A DNA stretch of 28,722 nt from a virus: the IMG/VR virus record IMGVR_UViG_3300031167_000025, positions 1-28,722 of that record; one strand, 5' to 3'. Below, in pieces: positions 12,635-20,830 of the stretch. Within the stretch, counting starts at the first letter, position 1. Each line of letters opens with the position of its first letter. A program made the translations under genes and the position numbers. The notes under the pieces were generated by a model. The model had not been told where the DNA came from and made no database searches. It saw only the letters and a program-made list of their open reading frames with translations.

Positions 12635-12666
12635 AAAGACGAGGACTACATTAATTTATGGTCTTT
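12635..12666 (+). terminator. Possible weak terminator after the lipoprotein gene
   Basis: AAAGAC (12635-12640) and GTCTTT (12661-12666) pair over a 20-base loop, followed by TTCTTG. The long loop makes it a weak candidate. Confidence 0.3.
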
Positions 12667-12690
12667 TTCTTGTTATAATCAACCTTTAAG

Positions 12691-12722
12691 TTGAAACAAA
12701 TCAACATTACATTATATAAAAT
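12691..12722 (+). promoter_or_regulatory. Class 2 promoter before UDP-glucose dehydrogenase
   Basis: TTGAAAC (12691-12697), exactly 17 bases, then TATAAAAT (from 12715). Transcription would start shortly before the ATG at 12744. It shares spacing and both boxes with the one at 10550. Confidence 0.55.
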
Positions 12723-12743
12723 ATAAATTAATCAAAAATTATT

Positions 12744-13649
12744 ATGCAAAACATAGGTATCATAGGTCAGGGTTTCGTAGGGGGAGCAATTAAAGAAGGT
12801 TTCAAAGACCACTTCAGTTTGTTTTTATACGATAAATTCAGTGATGGTAAATCAAATACAAATCTAGAAGGAGTAGTTGCAAATGCAGATGTTATATTCG
12901 TATGTGTTCCCACACCAATGGATGCTAGAACGGGGGAAGCTTCAATATCTATAGTCGAGGAAGTAATATCTGAAATAGACGATATTGCTGGAGATTTAGG
13001 TAAAAATCCAACACTTATTATTAAGTCAACTGTTCCACCAGGAACTACACAACACTGTAATGATATATCAAGATATTGTGAGGTTGTATTTAATCCAGAA
13101 TTCTTAACAGAAGCAAATGCAGTTAATGACTTTAAAAATCAAAATAGAATAATTATAGGAACATGTGATGGATATCAAGCTGACGAAGTTGTTGCTATAT
13201 TTAGAAAAGTATTTCCAGATGTTTTAATTCCAGTAACAGAATCACAGGAGGCTGAAATGTGTAAGTATATTACTAATACATTCCTTTCTGTCAAAGTCAG
13301 TTTCGCTAATGAAATTTACGATATATGTGAAGCTCATGGAATCGATTATGAAGTTGCAAAAGACTTAGCTATATTAGATCCAAGATTAGGTAATTCGCAT
13401 TGGATGGTTCCAGGGCCAGATGGTGATAGAGGATTTGGAGGACATTGTTTCCCAAAAGATCTGCATGGACTATGTTATGTTGCTGAAGAATTTGGAGTAG
13501 ATGTAGATGTTTTGAAAGCAACATTAACCACTAATAATAGAGTTAGAGCGGATCGAGATTGGGAATCACAGGACGGTCGAGCAATCATAAACTATGAACA
13601 GATAAAACCAAATAAGGTTAGATCTTTCTTCAATAGTTTGTTTGCATAA
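12744..13649 (+). CDS. UDP-glucose/GDP-mannose dehydrogenase family protein, short form
   Basis: This NAD-dependent enzyme would oxidise a UDP-sugar to its uronic acid. The N-terminal Rossmann loop is IGIIGQGFVGGAI, followed by VFVCVPTPMD-type and KSTVPPGTT segments, FNPEFLTEANA, and the catalytic Cys235 and Lys238 in FGGHCFPKDL. K184 and N189 in LSVKVSFANE are also kept. At 301 aa it lacks the C-terminal UDP-binding domain of the usual 390-440 aa enzymes, so it may be dimer-altered or have another substrate. It could modify host or phage surface sugars. Confidence 0.88.
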   Translation: MQNIGIIGQGFVGGAIKEGFKDHFSLFLYDKFSDGKSNTNLEGVVANADVIFVCVPTPMDARTGEASISIVEEVISEIDDIAGDLGKNPTLIIKSTVPPGTTQHCNDISRYCEVVFNPEFLTEANAVNDFKNQNRIIIGTCDGYQADEVVAIFRKVFPDVLIPVTESQEAEMCKYITNTFLSVKVSFANEIYDICEAHGIDYEVAKDLAILDPRLGNSHWMVPGPDGDRGFGGHCFPKDLHGLCYVAEEFGVDVDVLKATLTTNNRVRADRDWESQDGRAIINYEQIKPNKVRSFFNSLFA

Positions 13650-13681
13650 TAAACAAATAACGAATACCATATATAAAGATC

Positions 13682-14116
13682 ATGAGAAACATACTATTAT
13701 TTTGGCCTAACTTCATAAGCGAAGGATGGTTTACAGTTAGATATTACAAAGCAGTAAGATCTATTAAGGAAGAACTTGAACAAGCTAATCTTAGAATAGA
13801 TTGGATCGGTAGAATATACACAGTTGTTAATATAGATGAAAGCTTAACGGAACAGCCAGACATAATGCAACAAGCATACGTATTTAAACAATTAGGTCCT
13901 ATCAATGATATCTTAATTAAGTATGGTTTATCGAATGATGCTTTTCCAGAACTAAGTAAGATTAGTGATAATTCTTATTTGGTTGTATTATATCCGGAGA
14001 ACGATAACTTCAATTTATATGGTTTCTTTAGAAACTTAATATTTGCAGGAATGGTCGCCGGCGCTGGTTATGGAATATATCAAGTTGTTTTAAATCTTAT
14101 TGAAGCATATAAATAA
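13682..14116 (+). CDS. Membrane-anchored hypothetical protein (144 aa)
   Basis: A soluble N-terminal region with KAVRSIKEELEQANLRIDWIG is followed by one membrane segment near residues 115-138 (LIFAGMVAGAGYGIYQVVLN). The protein is likely tail-anchored in the host inner membrane. The stop overlaps the next start (TAATG), so it is coupled to the nuclease gene. Upstream CATATATAAAG may be a -10-type box. No family recognised. Confidence 0.75.
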   Translation: MRNILLFWPNFISEGWFTVRYYKAVRSIKEELEQANLRIDWIGRIYTVVNIDESLTEQPDIMQQAYVFKQLGPINDILIKYGLSNDAFPELSKISDNSYLVVLYPENDNFNLYGFFRNLIFAGMVAGAGYGIYQVVLNLIEAYK

Positions 14117-14871
14117 TGGAAACGACAATAGTAAGGGTCGAAAAACACGGGCTTAGGCACTATGAGGTAACATCAGGTGACGGTCGAATTATTGGAGTAT
14201 TTCCATCAATAACAACAGTATTAGGCGAGACTAGTGATAAGAGTGGCTTAGCAAAGTGGAGAGAAAGAGTCGGACCTGAAGAAGCAGATAGAATATCAAA
14301 TCTATCGATGAACAGGGGAACGATAATGCATAGGTTAATTGAGTTGTATAAGGCAACGAAAGGAACCAGTGCTAGTAGATTAAAGGAACTAAAAAAGATA
14401 GCATCAACTGACGAAGAGATCAATCAATATTCCGAGAATGTAGATGGTACTATTTGGTTAGAATCAGGCTGGGAAATGTTCATGAAATTCTATGATAACT
14501 CTGATAAATTCTTCGATAGAATAAAGAGAGTTATATCAGCAGAGAATTTCTTATGGTCAAAGGTTGGATATGCTGGAACTGTAGATAATATTTCAGAAAT
14601 GACTGATGGTAATATCTTGGTGATAGATTATAAAAACTCAAGAAGACCTAAAAGAGATGCGTGGATCCAAGATTATTTGGTGCAAGGTTCATCATACTTC
14701 GTTGCCCATTGGGAAAGAAGTGGAATCAAACCGAATGGCGTGGAAATATGGATAGCGAATGAGGAGGATAGTATTCCTCAAATATTTAAATTAACAGAAG
14801 AAGATATTAAATACTATTTTAAAGAATTTCAAAGAAGATTAGAATTATTTAAAGAAAAATATCCGGTTTAA
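14116..14871 (+). CDS. PD-(D/E)XK (RecB/Cas4-like) exonuclease
   Basis: The 251-aa protein shows all elements of the superfamily: H72 in NRGTIMHRLIE, E143 in SAENFLW, D157 in GTVDNIS, D171 and K173 in VIDYKNS, and Q190/Y194 in QGSSYF. The N-terminal SITTVLG...LAKWRERVG is typical of phage and MGME1-like single-strand exonucleases. It probably trims DNA during phage recombination or repair. No four-Cys iron-sulfur cluster is present, so it is not a true Cas4. Confidence 0.88.
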   Translation: METTIVRVEKHGLRHYEVTSGDGRIIGVFPSITTVLGETSDKSGLAKWRERVGPEEADRISNLSMNRGTIMHRLIELYKATKGTSASRLKELKKIASTDEEINQYSENVDGTIWLESGWEMFMKFYDNSDKFFDRIKRVISAENFLWSKVGYAGTVDNISEMTDGNILVIDYKNSRRPKRDAWIQDYLVQGSSYFVAHWERSGIKPNGVEIWIANEEDSIPQIFKLTEEDIKYYFKEFQRRLELFKEKYPV

Positions 14872-14882
14872 CACAACAAATT

Positions 14883-15587
14883 ATGAAAATATTTATTAGA
14901 AACATATGGATTCATCTTAGATGGTTCATTGTAACAGTACCAGTCCAATTATTTGGAGTATTGACTGCGTTTTACATGGTCCCTATTGCGTATGCATTTA
15001 GAGGATTAGGCAAGTGGAGTCCATTTTGGATATGGATGGATGATGGGAGAATTGACCCCAAATCAAAATCTGGATATTCATCAGACTATTATGTCTTTTT
15101 AGATAGAAGAGGTTTAGTGAAAGAGGATTTCAAACTTGCATATTATTGGATGGCATCAAGGAACCGAGTTATAAACTTTAGAAGCTTATTCAAAGTACCT
15201 TCAGCTAAATTCCCTAAGAAATCAGGTAACAACAACATCGTTATTACTAAAACAATAATTGACGACTTACGAAAATATAATGGAACTCCGATAAGACAGG
15301 ACGGAAGATGGGAAGCTCGTGCCGAATTAAAATATTTACCAGACAATAAATCTCAAGATATTTGGCAAGTAAATACTGGAGAAATTCAATCTAACAAAAC
15401 ATCGATTATTGGGACAGGTTATATCTTATATAGAATAGGAAATTGGCACTCATTCAGGTATTCTAAATGTTTTGAGATTAAAGCAATAAACAGAAACTTA
15501 ACAATATGGCTTGGAACTAACAATTCAACGAATATGATTGCTGCTAAATTTCAACCAATAAAACCATGGGATATCCATCTTAGATAA
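14883..15587 (+). CDS. Phage membrane protein (234 aa)
   Basis: One long or two close membrane segments lie in residues 12-40 (RWFIVTVPVQLFGVLTAFYM...). After them comes a polar domain with RGLGKWSPFWIWMDDGRID and later GTGYILYRIGNWHSFRYSK. The arrangement (N-terminal anchor, then a Trp- and Tyr-rich domain) recurs in phage proteins of unknown function. It is the last gene before promoter copy 6. A role at the host membrane is likely but not defined. Confidence 0.75.
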   Translation: MKIFIRNIWIHLRWFIVTVPVQLFGVLTAFYMVPIAYAFRGLGKWSPFWIWMDDGRIDPKSKSGYSSDYYVFLDRRGLVKEDFKLAYYWMASRNRVINFRSLFKVPSAKFPKKSGNNNIVITKTIIDDLRKYNGTPIRQDGRWEARAELKYLPDNKSQDIWQVNTGEIQSNKTSIIGTGYILYRIGNWHSFRYSKCFEIKAINRNLTIWLGTNNSTNMIAAKFQPIKPWDIHLR

Positions 15588-15607
15588 TTTTTGAAAATAA
15601 GTGTACA

Positions 15608-15651
15608 AGGGTTTTTTTATATCAATTAAAAGTGTTATATTTACTTATAAC
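15608..15651 (+). promoter_or_regulatory. Promoter module copy 6
   Basis: AGGGTTTTTTTATATCAATTAAAAG leads into TGTTATATTTACTTATAAC, ending 18 bases before the ATG at 15670. The AAAATAAGTG box lies at about 15594-15603. All features of the module are present. Confidence 0.82.
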
Positions 15652-15669
15652 TAATAAACAAAACAAAAT

Positions 15670-16344
15670 ATGAGTAAGATAGATGACGCATGGCAAATCC
15701 TAAGAATCCAAGGAGAATTCACAAAAGGATTTGATACCTTTAACGAAATAGACATTCCCTGCGTTTCCGTATTTGGAAGTGCTAGAACAAAGGTAGGAAG
15801 TAAATGGTATAATGAAGCAAGGGAATTTGCAAAACTAATAGCATGTGAAGGATTCGGAGTAATTACTGGAGGAGGCCCTGGAATAATGGCAGCATCTAAT
15901 CACGGAGCTCATGAAGTTTCAGGTAAATCCATCGGAATTGGTATTGAGTTACCGTTTGAATCAGGGATGAATAAATACGTTGATTTAGGAATGGAATGTA
16001 GATACTTTTTTACAAGAAAGGTAATGTTCCTTAAATATTCACAAGCATTTGTAGTATTTCCAGGAGGACTTGGAACATTAGATGAATTGTTTGAAGCAAT
16101 TACACTATCTCAATGTGGACATAATGTTAAATATCCTATAGTATTGGTTGGAAAAGATTATTGGTCAGGATTAATTGATTGGTTAAAAGATACCGTATTA
16201 GAGAGTGGATGTATGAGTCCTAGTGATTTTGATTTATTTAAAATTGTAGATACTGCTGATGAAGCAAGGAACGAGGTAATGGAACATCATTATAAGAAGG
16301 TAACAGCCCCTGGATATGTAGGTAAGGATTTTAAAAACTTTTAA
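15670..16344 (+). CDS. LOG-family phosphoribohydrolase-like protein
   Basis: A 224-aa Rossmann-type protein of the TIGR00730/LOG family. It has SVFGSART near the start, GGGPGIMAASNHGA (67-80), the R116-K117 pair, and the hallmark PGGLGTLDE (131-139). Family members cleave the ribose-base bond of nucleoside monophosphates such as AMP or cytokinin nucleotides. In a phage it may recycle or remove nucleotides, or act on a nucleotide signal; that is inferred. It leads the unit with two orphans and the RNA ligase. Confidence 0.9.
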   Translation: MSKIDDAWQILRIQGEFTKGFDTFNEIDIPCVSVFGSARTKVGSKWYNEAREFAKLIACEGFGVITGGGPGIMAASNHGAHEVSGKSIGIGIELPFESGMNKYVDLGMECRYFFTRKVMFLKYSQAFVVFPGGLGTLDELFEAITLSQCGHNVKYPIVLVGKDYWSGLIDWLKDTVLESGCMSPSDFDLFKIVDTADEARNEVMEHHYKKVTAPGYVGKDFKNF

Positions 16345-16347
16345 TAT

Positions 16348-16623
16348 ATGAAATATTTTATAGAACATAATCAGTATTTTAATGAATTAGGAATTCCAAG
16401 TGATCCATACTTTAGAGTATATCACATGAAGAGGTTTTTAGGATTAATATCTTATAAGAAATATTCAACAGAGACTACTTGTGGAATTGGAGATTGCTAT
16501 AATACTCCAATTAATTTCAAATCTGAAAAAGTAGCAAAGAAATTTATTAAAAACATACTTTGTTTAGGTATTAAAACAGAAAACACGAAAATAACTACAA
16601 TTAAAGAAATAAGCTGTGAGTAA
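16348..16623 (+). CDS. Hypothetical protein (91 aa)
   Basis: A basic protein with three cysteines in the body (TTCGIGDCYNTP and LCLGIK). The N-terminus MKYFIEHNQYFNELG and a mid-segment VYHMKRFLGLISYKKYS show no known domain. It starts 3 bases after the LOG stop and overlaps the next start by 8 bases, so the set is cotranslated. Confidence 0.72.
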   Translation: MKYFIEHNQYFNELGIPSDPYFRVYHMKRFLGLISYKKYSTETTCGIGDCYNTPINFKSEKVAKKFIKNILCLGIKTENTKITTIKEISCE

Positions 16624-16924
16624 AAACATTACATATAACATAGGGTACGAAGGTTTCGGTACTAGTGGAATACTTTCTAAATTCCCAACACTATTAGAAA
16701 ATACAAGTTTCACTGAATTTGTTAAAATAGTAAGAGATACTCAATCAATAGACACTTTATGGGAATGGGCCACTGATTTTAGAGTTACCACATCAACAAT
16801 GTGTTTGTTTATTAGAATAGATGATGGGGAATTCTATTGGGAGTATAAGATAAAGCTTATGAATGTCCGAGAATACAGAGCTAAATGGGAAAGCAAGTAT
16901 GGCCCATGGAACATGGAATATTAA
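16616..16924 (+). CDS. Hypothetical protein (102 aa), GTG start
   Basis: The start is GTG at 16616, overlapping the previous stop by 8 bases. A later ATG would remove most of the protein. The product is aromatic-rich: NIGYEGFGTSGILSKFPTLL at the N-terminus, IRIDDGEFYWEYKIKLMN in the middle, and a KYGPWNMEY end. No family recognised. Confidence 0.7.
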   Translation: MSKNITYNIGYEGFGTSGILSKFPTLLENTSFTEFVKIVRDTQSIDTLWEWATDFRVTTSTMCLFIRIDDGEFYWEYKIKLMNVREYRAKWESKYGPWNMEY

Positions 16925-16962
16925 AGCAGAATTAAGAGTAATATAACCTATAAAGAATTAAT

Positions 16963-18006
16963 ATGAGAAAGCTAGCAACAATTAAAAAGATTGATAATAT
17001 CGTTCCAATCGAAGGAGCAGATATGATAGAACTTGCAGTTATAGGAGGATGGAACGTAGTAGTCGGTAAAGCGGTAAAACATTCTATTGGAGATCTAGTA
17101 GTTTATTGTGAGATTGATTCATTTTTACCAATAGAACCTGAATTTGAGTTCTTAAGAAAAAGTTCTTACAGAAAAATGTTAGATGACGAAGGATTTCGTT
17201 TGAAAACCATTAGACTTAGAGGACAATATTCACAAGGACTTGTATTACCATTAGGTGATGCAATAGAAGTAATGAATAGAAGATCAGATATTAGGCATGT
17301 TGTTCCATTCGGAGAGGGAGATGACGTAACTGAAATGCTAGGTATTATCAAGTATGATCCACCAATCCCACCTGAATTAGCAGGGAAAGTTAAAGGTAAC
17401 TTTCCAAGTTTCTTAAGAAAAACTGATGAGGAAAGAATTCAAAATCTTGATGCTGAATTTGCATCATGGAAAGATGAAGATCTTAAGTTCTATGTTACTG
17501 AGAAATTAGATGGAAGTTCTGCTACATATTACTGGAGAAATGGAGAATTTGGAGTATGTTCAAGGAATTTAGAGCTTTTAGAAACTGAAGGAAATTCATT
17601 CTGGAAAGTTGCAAGAGAACTTAAATTAGAAGAAAAGTTATCAAAACTAGGAAGGAACATATCTCTTCAAGGAGAATTAATAGGTGAAGGGATCCAAGGA
17701 AACAGATATCGTATAAAGGGCCAAACTGTTAGATTCTTTAATGTATTTGATATTGATAAATACAAAAGAGTCGGATATCCTGAAATGACTAATCTAATTA
17801 GTGAGGTATTCGAATTACAGATGGTTCCAGTTTGTGCTGTTCCAGGCTTTGAATTACCAGAAACTGTTCAAGATCTATTAGAACTTGCAGAAGCTAAATC
17901 TATATTAAACAATAAAGCACAAAGAGAAGGAGTTGTTATTAGAAGTAGCGACAATACTATTTCATTTAAAGCAATTAGTAACAAGTTTTTATTAAAATCA
18001 GAATAA
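16963..18006 (+). CDS. RNA ligase, Rnl5 (DRB0094) type
   Basis: A 347-aa enzyme. An N-terminal OB-like domain (1-110: LATIKKIDNIVPIEGADMIE and IGDLVVYCEID) precedes the adenylyltransferase domain with nucleophile K181 in TEKLDGSSATYY. Later motifs are QGELIGEGIQGNRY (III region), FNVFDI, REGVVIRSS (IV) and SFKAISNKFLLK (V). This order defines the Deinococcus-type Rnl5 group, which seals nicks with a 3'-OH RNA strand. With several phage tRNAs present, repair of cleaved tRNA or RNA is a plausible job. Confidence 0.92.
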   Translation: MRKLATIKKIDNIVPIEGADMIELAVIGGWNVVVGKAVKHSIGDLVVYCEIDSFLPIEPEFEFLRKSSYRKMLDDEGFRLKTIRLRGQYSQGLVLPLGDAIEVMNRRSDIRHVVPFGEGDDVTEMLGIIKYDPPIPPELAGKVKGNFPSFLRKTDEERIQNLDAEFASWKDEDLKFYVTEKLDGSSATYYWRNGEFGVCSRNLELLETEGNSFWKVARELKLEEKLSKLGRNISLQGELIGEGIQGNRYRIKGQTVRFFNVFDIDKYKRVGYPEMTNLISEVFELQMVPVCAVPGFELPETVQDLLELAEAKSILNNKAQREGVVIRSSDNTISFKAISNKFLLKSE

Positions 18007-18024
18007 ATTTAAAATAAGCATAAT

Positions 18025-19089
18025 ATGAAGAAAAACAAGGAATTTTTATACAACTATTTAAATGCATATTCACCAGCAGGGCAAGAGCAAGAGGGACAGG
18101 CTATCTGGGAAAATTACATTGAAGATCATGTTGATGTAATTAAAACCGATGCATATGGAACGTCGTATGGTATTAGAAGAACAAAGAATGTAGAACAACC
18201 TTTAAAAGTTGTGATTGAGGCACATTGCGATGAAATCGCTTGGATAATTACACATATCGAGGCTGATGGTATGATTAGAGTTAAAAGACATGGTGGATCA
18301 GATAATATGATTGCACCTAGTAAAACTGTGATGATACATACACATAAAGGTGCAAAGGTTAAAGGATTATTCGGTTGGCCTGCAATTCATACAAGAAATG
18401 CATATACTTCAATGGGATATGATCAGCATGAATTATGGGTAGATACTGGGTTAAAAGATCTTGCTGCTGTAAATAAAGCAGGAGTTGAAGTTGGAAACTT
18501 AATTACATTCGATGATCAGTTCCATGAAATGGGAGACTTTTACGTAGGGAGATCATTAGATAATAAGATCGGCGGTTATATCATTGCAGAAGCTCTTAGA
18601 GAGATCTCAGAGAAGAAACATGAATTACCTTATGATTTATACGTTGTAAATTCAGTTCAAGAAGAGGTTGGATTACATGGTGCTAAGAAGATTGCTAAAT
18701 TATTACAAGCAGATCTTGCGCTAGTTCATGATGTATGTCATTCACTTAGTTTGAAAATGGATTCAGCTAAAGATGGAAGTATGAAAGCTGGGGATGGTCC
18801 ATGTATTGAATATACTCCACAGAATCACAGAGGTATTAATAAGATGATTAGGAAAATTGCTGATGAGAATAAAGTACCACTTCAATTAATAGTAGGATCA
18901 ATGGGGAATGACACTATGGCATTCTTTATGGAGAATACTCCGACTGCAATCATAGCAACCCCTCTTAAGTATATGCATACAACTGTTGAAATGGCGGCAA
19001 AGAAAGATGTTAAAAGAGCTATTAAGTTGTTTGTAAAGTTCTTATTGGAATTAACACCAGCAAAAATTAATGAAATAAATAATAAATAA
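18025..19089 (+). CDS. M42-family metallo-aminopeptidase
   Basis: A 354-aa peptidase of the glutamyl-aminopeptidase/endoglucanase-like M42 group. The two-metal site is complete: H67 and catalytic D69 in EAHCDEIAW, bridging D179 in RSLDNKIGGY, E213-E214 in VQEEVGLHGA, D236 in LVHDV, and H318 in KYMHTTVE. These enzymes form large cytosolic tetrahedral dodecamers and trim peptides. Full length and full motifs suggest activity. A phage copy is unusual; it may release amino acids during late infection or shape a phage protein. It ends just before structured terminator copy B. Confidence 0.92.
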   Translation: MKKNKEFLYNYLNAYSPAGQEQEGQAIWENYIEDHVDVIKTDAYGTSYGIRRTKNVEQPLKVVIEAHCDEIAWIITHIEADGMIRVKRHGGSDNMIAPSKTVMIHTHKGAKVKGLFGWPAIHTRNAYTSMGYDQHELWVDTGLKDLAAVNKAGVEVGNLITFDDQFHEMGDFYVGRSLDNKIGGYIIAEALREISEKKHELPYDLYVVNSVQEEVGLHGAKKIAKLLQADLALVHDVCHSLSLKMDSAKDGSMKAGDGPCIEYTPQNHRGINKMIRKIADENKVPLQLIVGSMGNDTMAFFMENTPTAIIATPLKYMHTTVEMAAKKDVKRAIKLFVKFLLELTPAKINEINNK

Positions 19090-19094
19090 TTCTT

Positions 19095-19164
19095 AGAGAC
19101 CTCCTGATTCCACCTAGTATATTCGTTTGTAATTATTCAATATACTTGTCCAGGGGGTCTTTTT
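19095..19164 (+). terminator. Conserved 62-nt structured terminator motif, copy B
   Basis: The outer helix is GACCTCCTG/CAGGGGGTC (19098-19106/19151-19159) and is followed by T5. The inner helix AGTATAT/ATATACT (19116-19122/19140-19146) is perfect. The loop carries GTTTGT and TTATTCA, and the internal loop begins ATTCCA. Compared with copy A the third outer pair changes T-A to C-G and the inner helix changes sequence while staying paired. Confidence 0.75.
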
Positions 19165-19184
19165 ATTATAAACAATAGGAATTA

Positions 19185-19193
19185 AGATATATA
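19185..19193 (+). promoter_or_regulatory. AGATATATA motif before the 19227 gene
   Basis: AGATATATAATATAC lies 34 bases before the ATG at 19227 and 20 bases after terminator copy B. The leader contains ACAAACAA (19212-19219), a sequence also found in the leader after copy A (11189-11196). Confidence 0.42.
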
Positions 19194-19226
19194 ATATACA
19201 TAAAACTTAAAACAAACAATAGAGTT

Positions 19227-19535
19227 ATGAATAAATTAAATAAATTTTTTACAAACCACGGGTCAAAGGTTATAGTTATACTTTTAGTATTGTTATACTT
19301 TAAATCATGTAGTGTTGATACTGGATTAACTAGGGTCAAGAAAGAAATTAAAATAGAACATGCCAACTTTGCTGAATTAAAAGCAACGATTGAAACATTA
19401 CCTACTAAACTTGATGTAAGAATTGAGGGTCTTAAGGCTGAGAAGAGAATGATTCAAGGTACAGACAGAAAAATGTTAGATGTTCAACGTCAAAATGAAA
19501 TCGAACGTTTAATCGAAGAATTAGAATCTAAATAA
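19227..19535 (+). CDS. Single-span membrane protein with coiled coil (102 aa)
   Basis: A membrane segment at about 15-33 (KVIVILLVLLYFKSCSVD) is followed by a charged helical domain of about 65 residues (RVKKEIKIEHANFAELKAT ... ERLIEELESK) with heptad-like spacing. It would be anchored in the inner membrane. The next gene, 1 base away, encodes a four-span membrane protein, so they may form a complex. Function unknown. Confidence 0.78.
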   Translation: MNKLNKFFTNHGSKVIVILLVLLYFKSCSVDTGLTRVKKEIKIEHANFAELKATIETLPTKLDVRIEGLKAEKRMIQGTDRKMLDVQRQNEIERLIEELESK

Positions 19536-19536
19536 T

Positions 19537-20379
19537 ATGACTAAAAATAAAATAATAAACGGATTTATCATTGGTACATTTGTATCACTGTATATTTTAG
19601 TGAGTGTTGTATCAACAATCCACGTTATAGACTTTTTTGAATTATCAAACCCTTATTGGTTAGCAGTAACCTTAGCAATTGGCTTTGAATTAGGAGCTGC
19701 CGCATCACTTGCAGCACTTTTAACTCTAGATAAAATGAATAAAAGTTTAGTATGGGCATTGTTTATTACAATTACAGCGATGCAGATGCAGGGAAATATG
19801 TACTATGCATTCATTAATATAGAGAACTTCCAAGGATGGGTTGAATTATTCAACTTAGTCGAATGGGAACCTTTAGCACAGAAAAGATTATTAGCTGCAG
19901 TATCTGGAGCAATATTACCTCTAGTAGCATTAGGATTTATTAAATCGTTAGTAGACTATATTAAACCTGAATCTGAGGTTGGAGAATTAACCGCAATGGA
20001 TTTAAAGGAAGTTACTGAAGATATTAATCAAACTGAAAAAAAAAGTGAACTAGCAATTGACATCGCTGATAATGTAGATCTTAATGAATTAATTCTAGAA
20101 GATCTATTAGAAAATCAGGAAGACTATGATGAAGTTGAACCAGAAGCAATCCCTTTTACTAAAGAAGAGGAAGAAAAACTATGGGATTCTACTAAATTAA
20201 CTGAGAATGATATTGAGGTAATAGTAGAAGCTAATGAAAATCCAGTCGAACCTTCTAAAGAATTGAAGGAAGCAACTAGATTATATTCAGATCCTGAGCC
20301 AGATGCTCCAATAACTGGAGGAAGTAAAGGTCCTTTATATGAATATAGAACTTCTAAAAGAAAGGTTGATGAAGATTAG
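19537..20379 (+). CDS. Four-span membrane protein with acidic tail (280 aa)
   Basis: Membrane segments lie near 8-30, 40-65, 70-88 and 118-140. After residue ~145 comes a long acidic tail rich in Glu and Asp (EDLLENQEDYDEVEPE) ending in a basic stretch (YEYRTSKRKVDED). The segment AIGFELGAAASLAALLTLDK resembles membrane proteins seen in other Bacteroidota phages. It probably interacts with the 19227 product. No transport or enzymatic signature is visible. Confidence 0.78.
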   Translation: MTKNKIINGFIIGTFVSLYILVSVVSTIHVIDFFELSNPYWLAVTLAIGFELGAAASLAALLTLDKMNKSLVWALFITITAMQMQGNMYYAFINIENFQGWVELFNLVEWEPLAQKRLLAAVSGAILPLVALGFIKSLVDYIKPESEVGELTAMDLKEVTEDINQTEKKSELAIDIADNVDLNELILEDLLENQEDYDEVEPEAIPFTKEEEEKLWDSTKLTENDIEVIVEANENPVEPSKELKEATRLYSDPEPDAPITGGSKGPLYEYRTSKRKVDED

Positions 20380-20773
20380 TTTACAAAAACCATACATAAC
20401 ACAAAAGATTGAAGCAAGTGCCCTTAAAACGATACTTGCTTCAACTTATCAAACTGCTTATCGTTTATATCTAATAACAAGTGGTATCAAGGAAGTCCAA
20501 TCATTCTACGAGAGTGACAATCCTGATTTTTATGTATTAGCATCAGTGAAAACTGAAGCTGCTCCAGTGGGACAGGTACGAGATCAGATATGGAATATCA
20601 AACACCTGCACCCTTTATTAAATAAAAAACCAAGATATTTATTAAGAGTAACAGTTACTAATAAATTAACTAACAAGAACGTATATTCTTGCGAATTGGT
20701 ATCTATTAAGCGAGAAACTATTTACAATCAAATACAAGAATGTATATTAGATTTAGACGTGTTATTAAAATAA
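20369..20773 (+). CDS. Hypothetical protein (134 aa)
   Basis: I choose ATG 20369, which overlaps the previous stop by 11 bases, over the in-frame ATG at 20339 deep inside that gene. The product has a helical N-terminus (SALKTILASTYQTAYRLY), then a strand-rich part (LLRVTVTNKLTNKNVYSCEL) and a final acidic helix. No family recognised. It ends the membrane-protein unit. Confidence 0.72.
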   Translation: MKISLQKPYITQKIEASALKTILASTYQTAYRLYLITSGIKEVQSFYESDNPDFYVLASVKTEAAPVGQVRDQIWNIKHLHPLLNKKPRYLLRVTVTNKLTNKNVYSCELVSIKRETIYNQIQECILDLDVLLK

Positions 20774-20774
20774 C

Positions 20775-20806
20775 ATGAAACTTTATAAAATATAGATGTA
20801 TAATTA
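20775..20806 (+). promoter_or_regulatory. Class 2 promoter before the 20831 gene
   Basis: ATGAAAC (20775-20781), exactly 17 bases, then TATAATTA (20799-20806). The ATG at 20831 lies 24 bases on, the same distance as for the histone-like gene. Confidence 0.5.
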
Positions 20807-20830
20807 ATTATTAATAATAAACAAAAGAAC

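Noticed and set aside
14116-14871. Cas4 of a CRISPR system
   Set aside because: The nuclease core fits, but the iron-sulfur cysteines are absent and no array or other cas gene is nearby.
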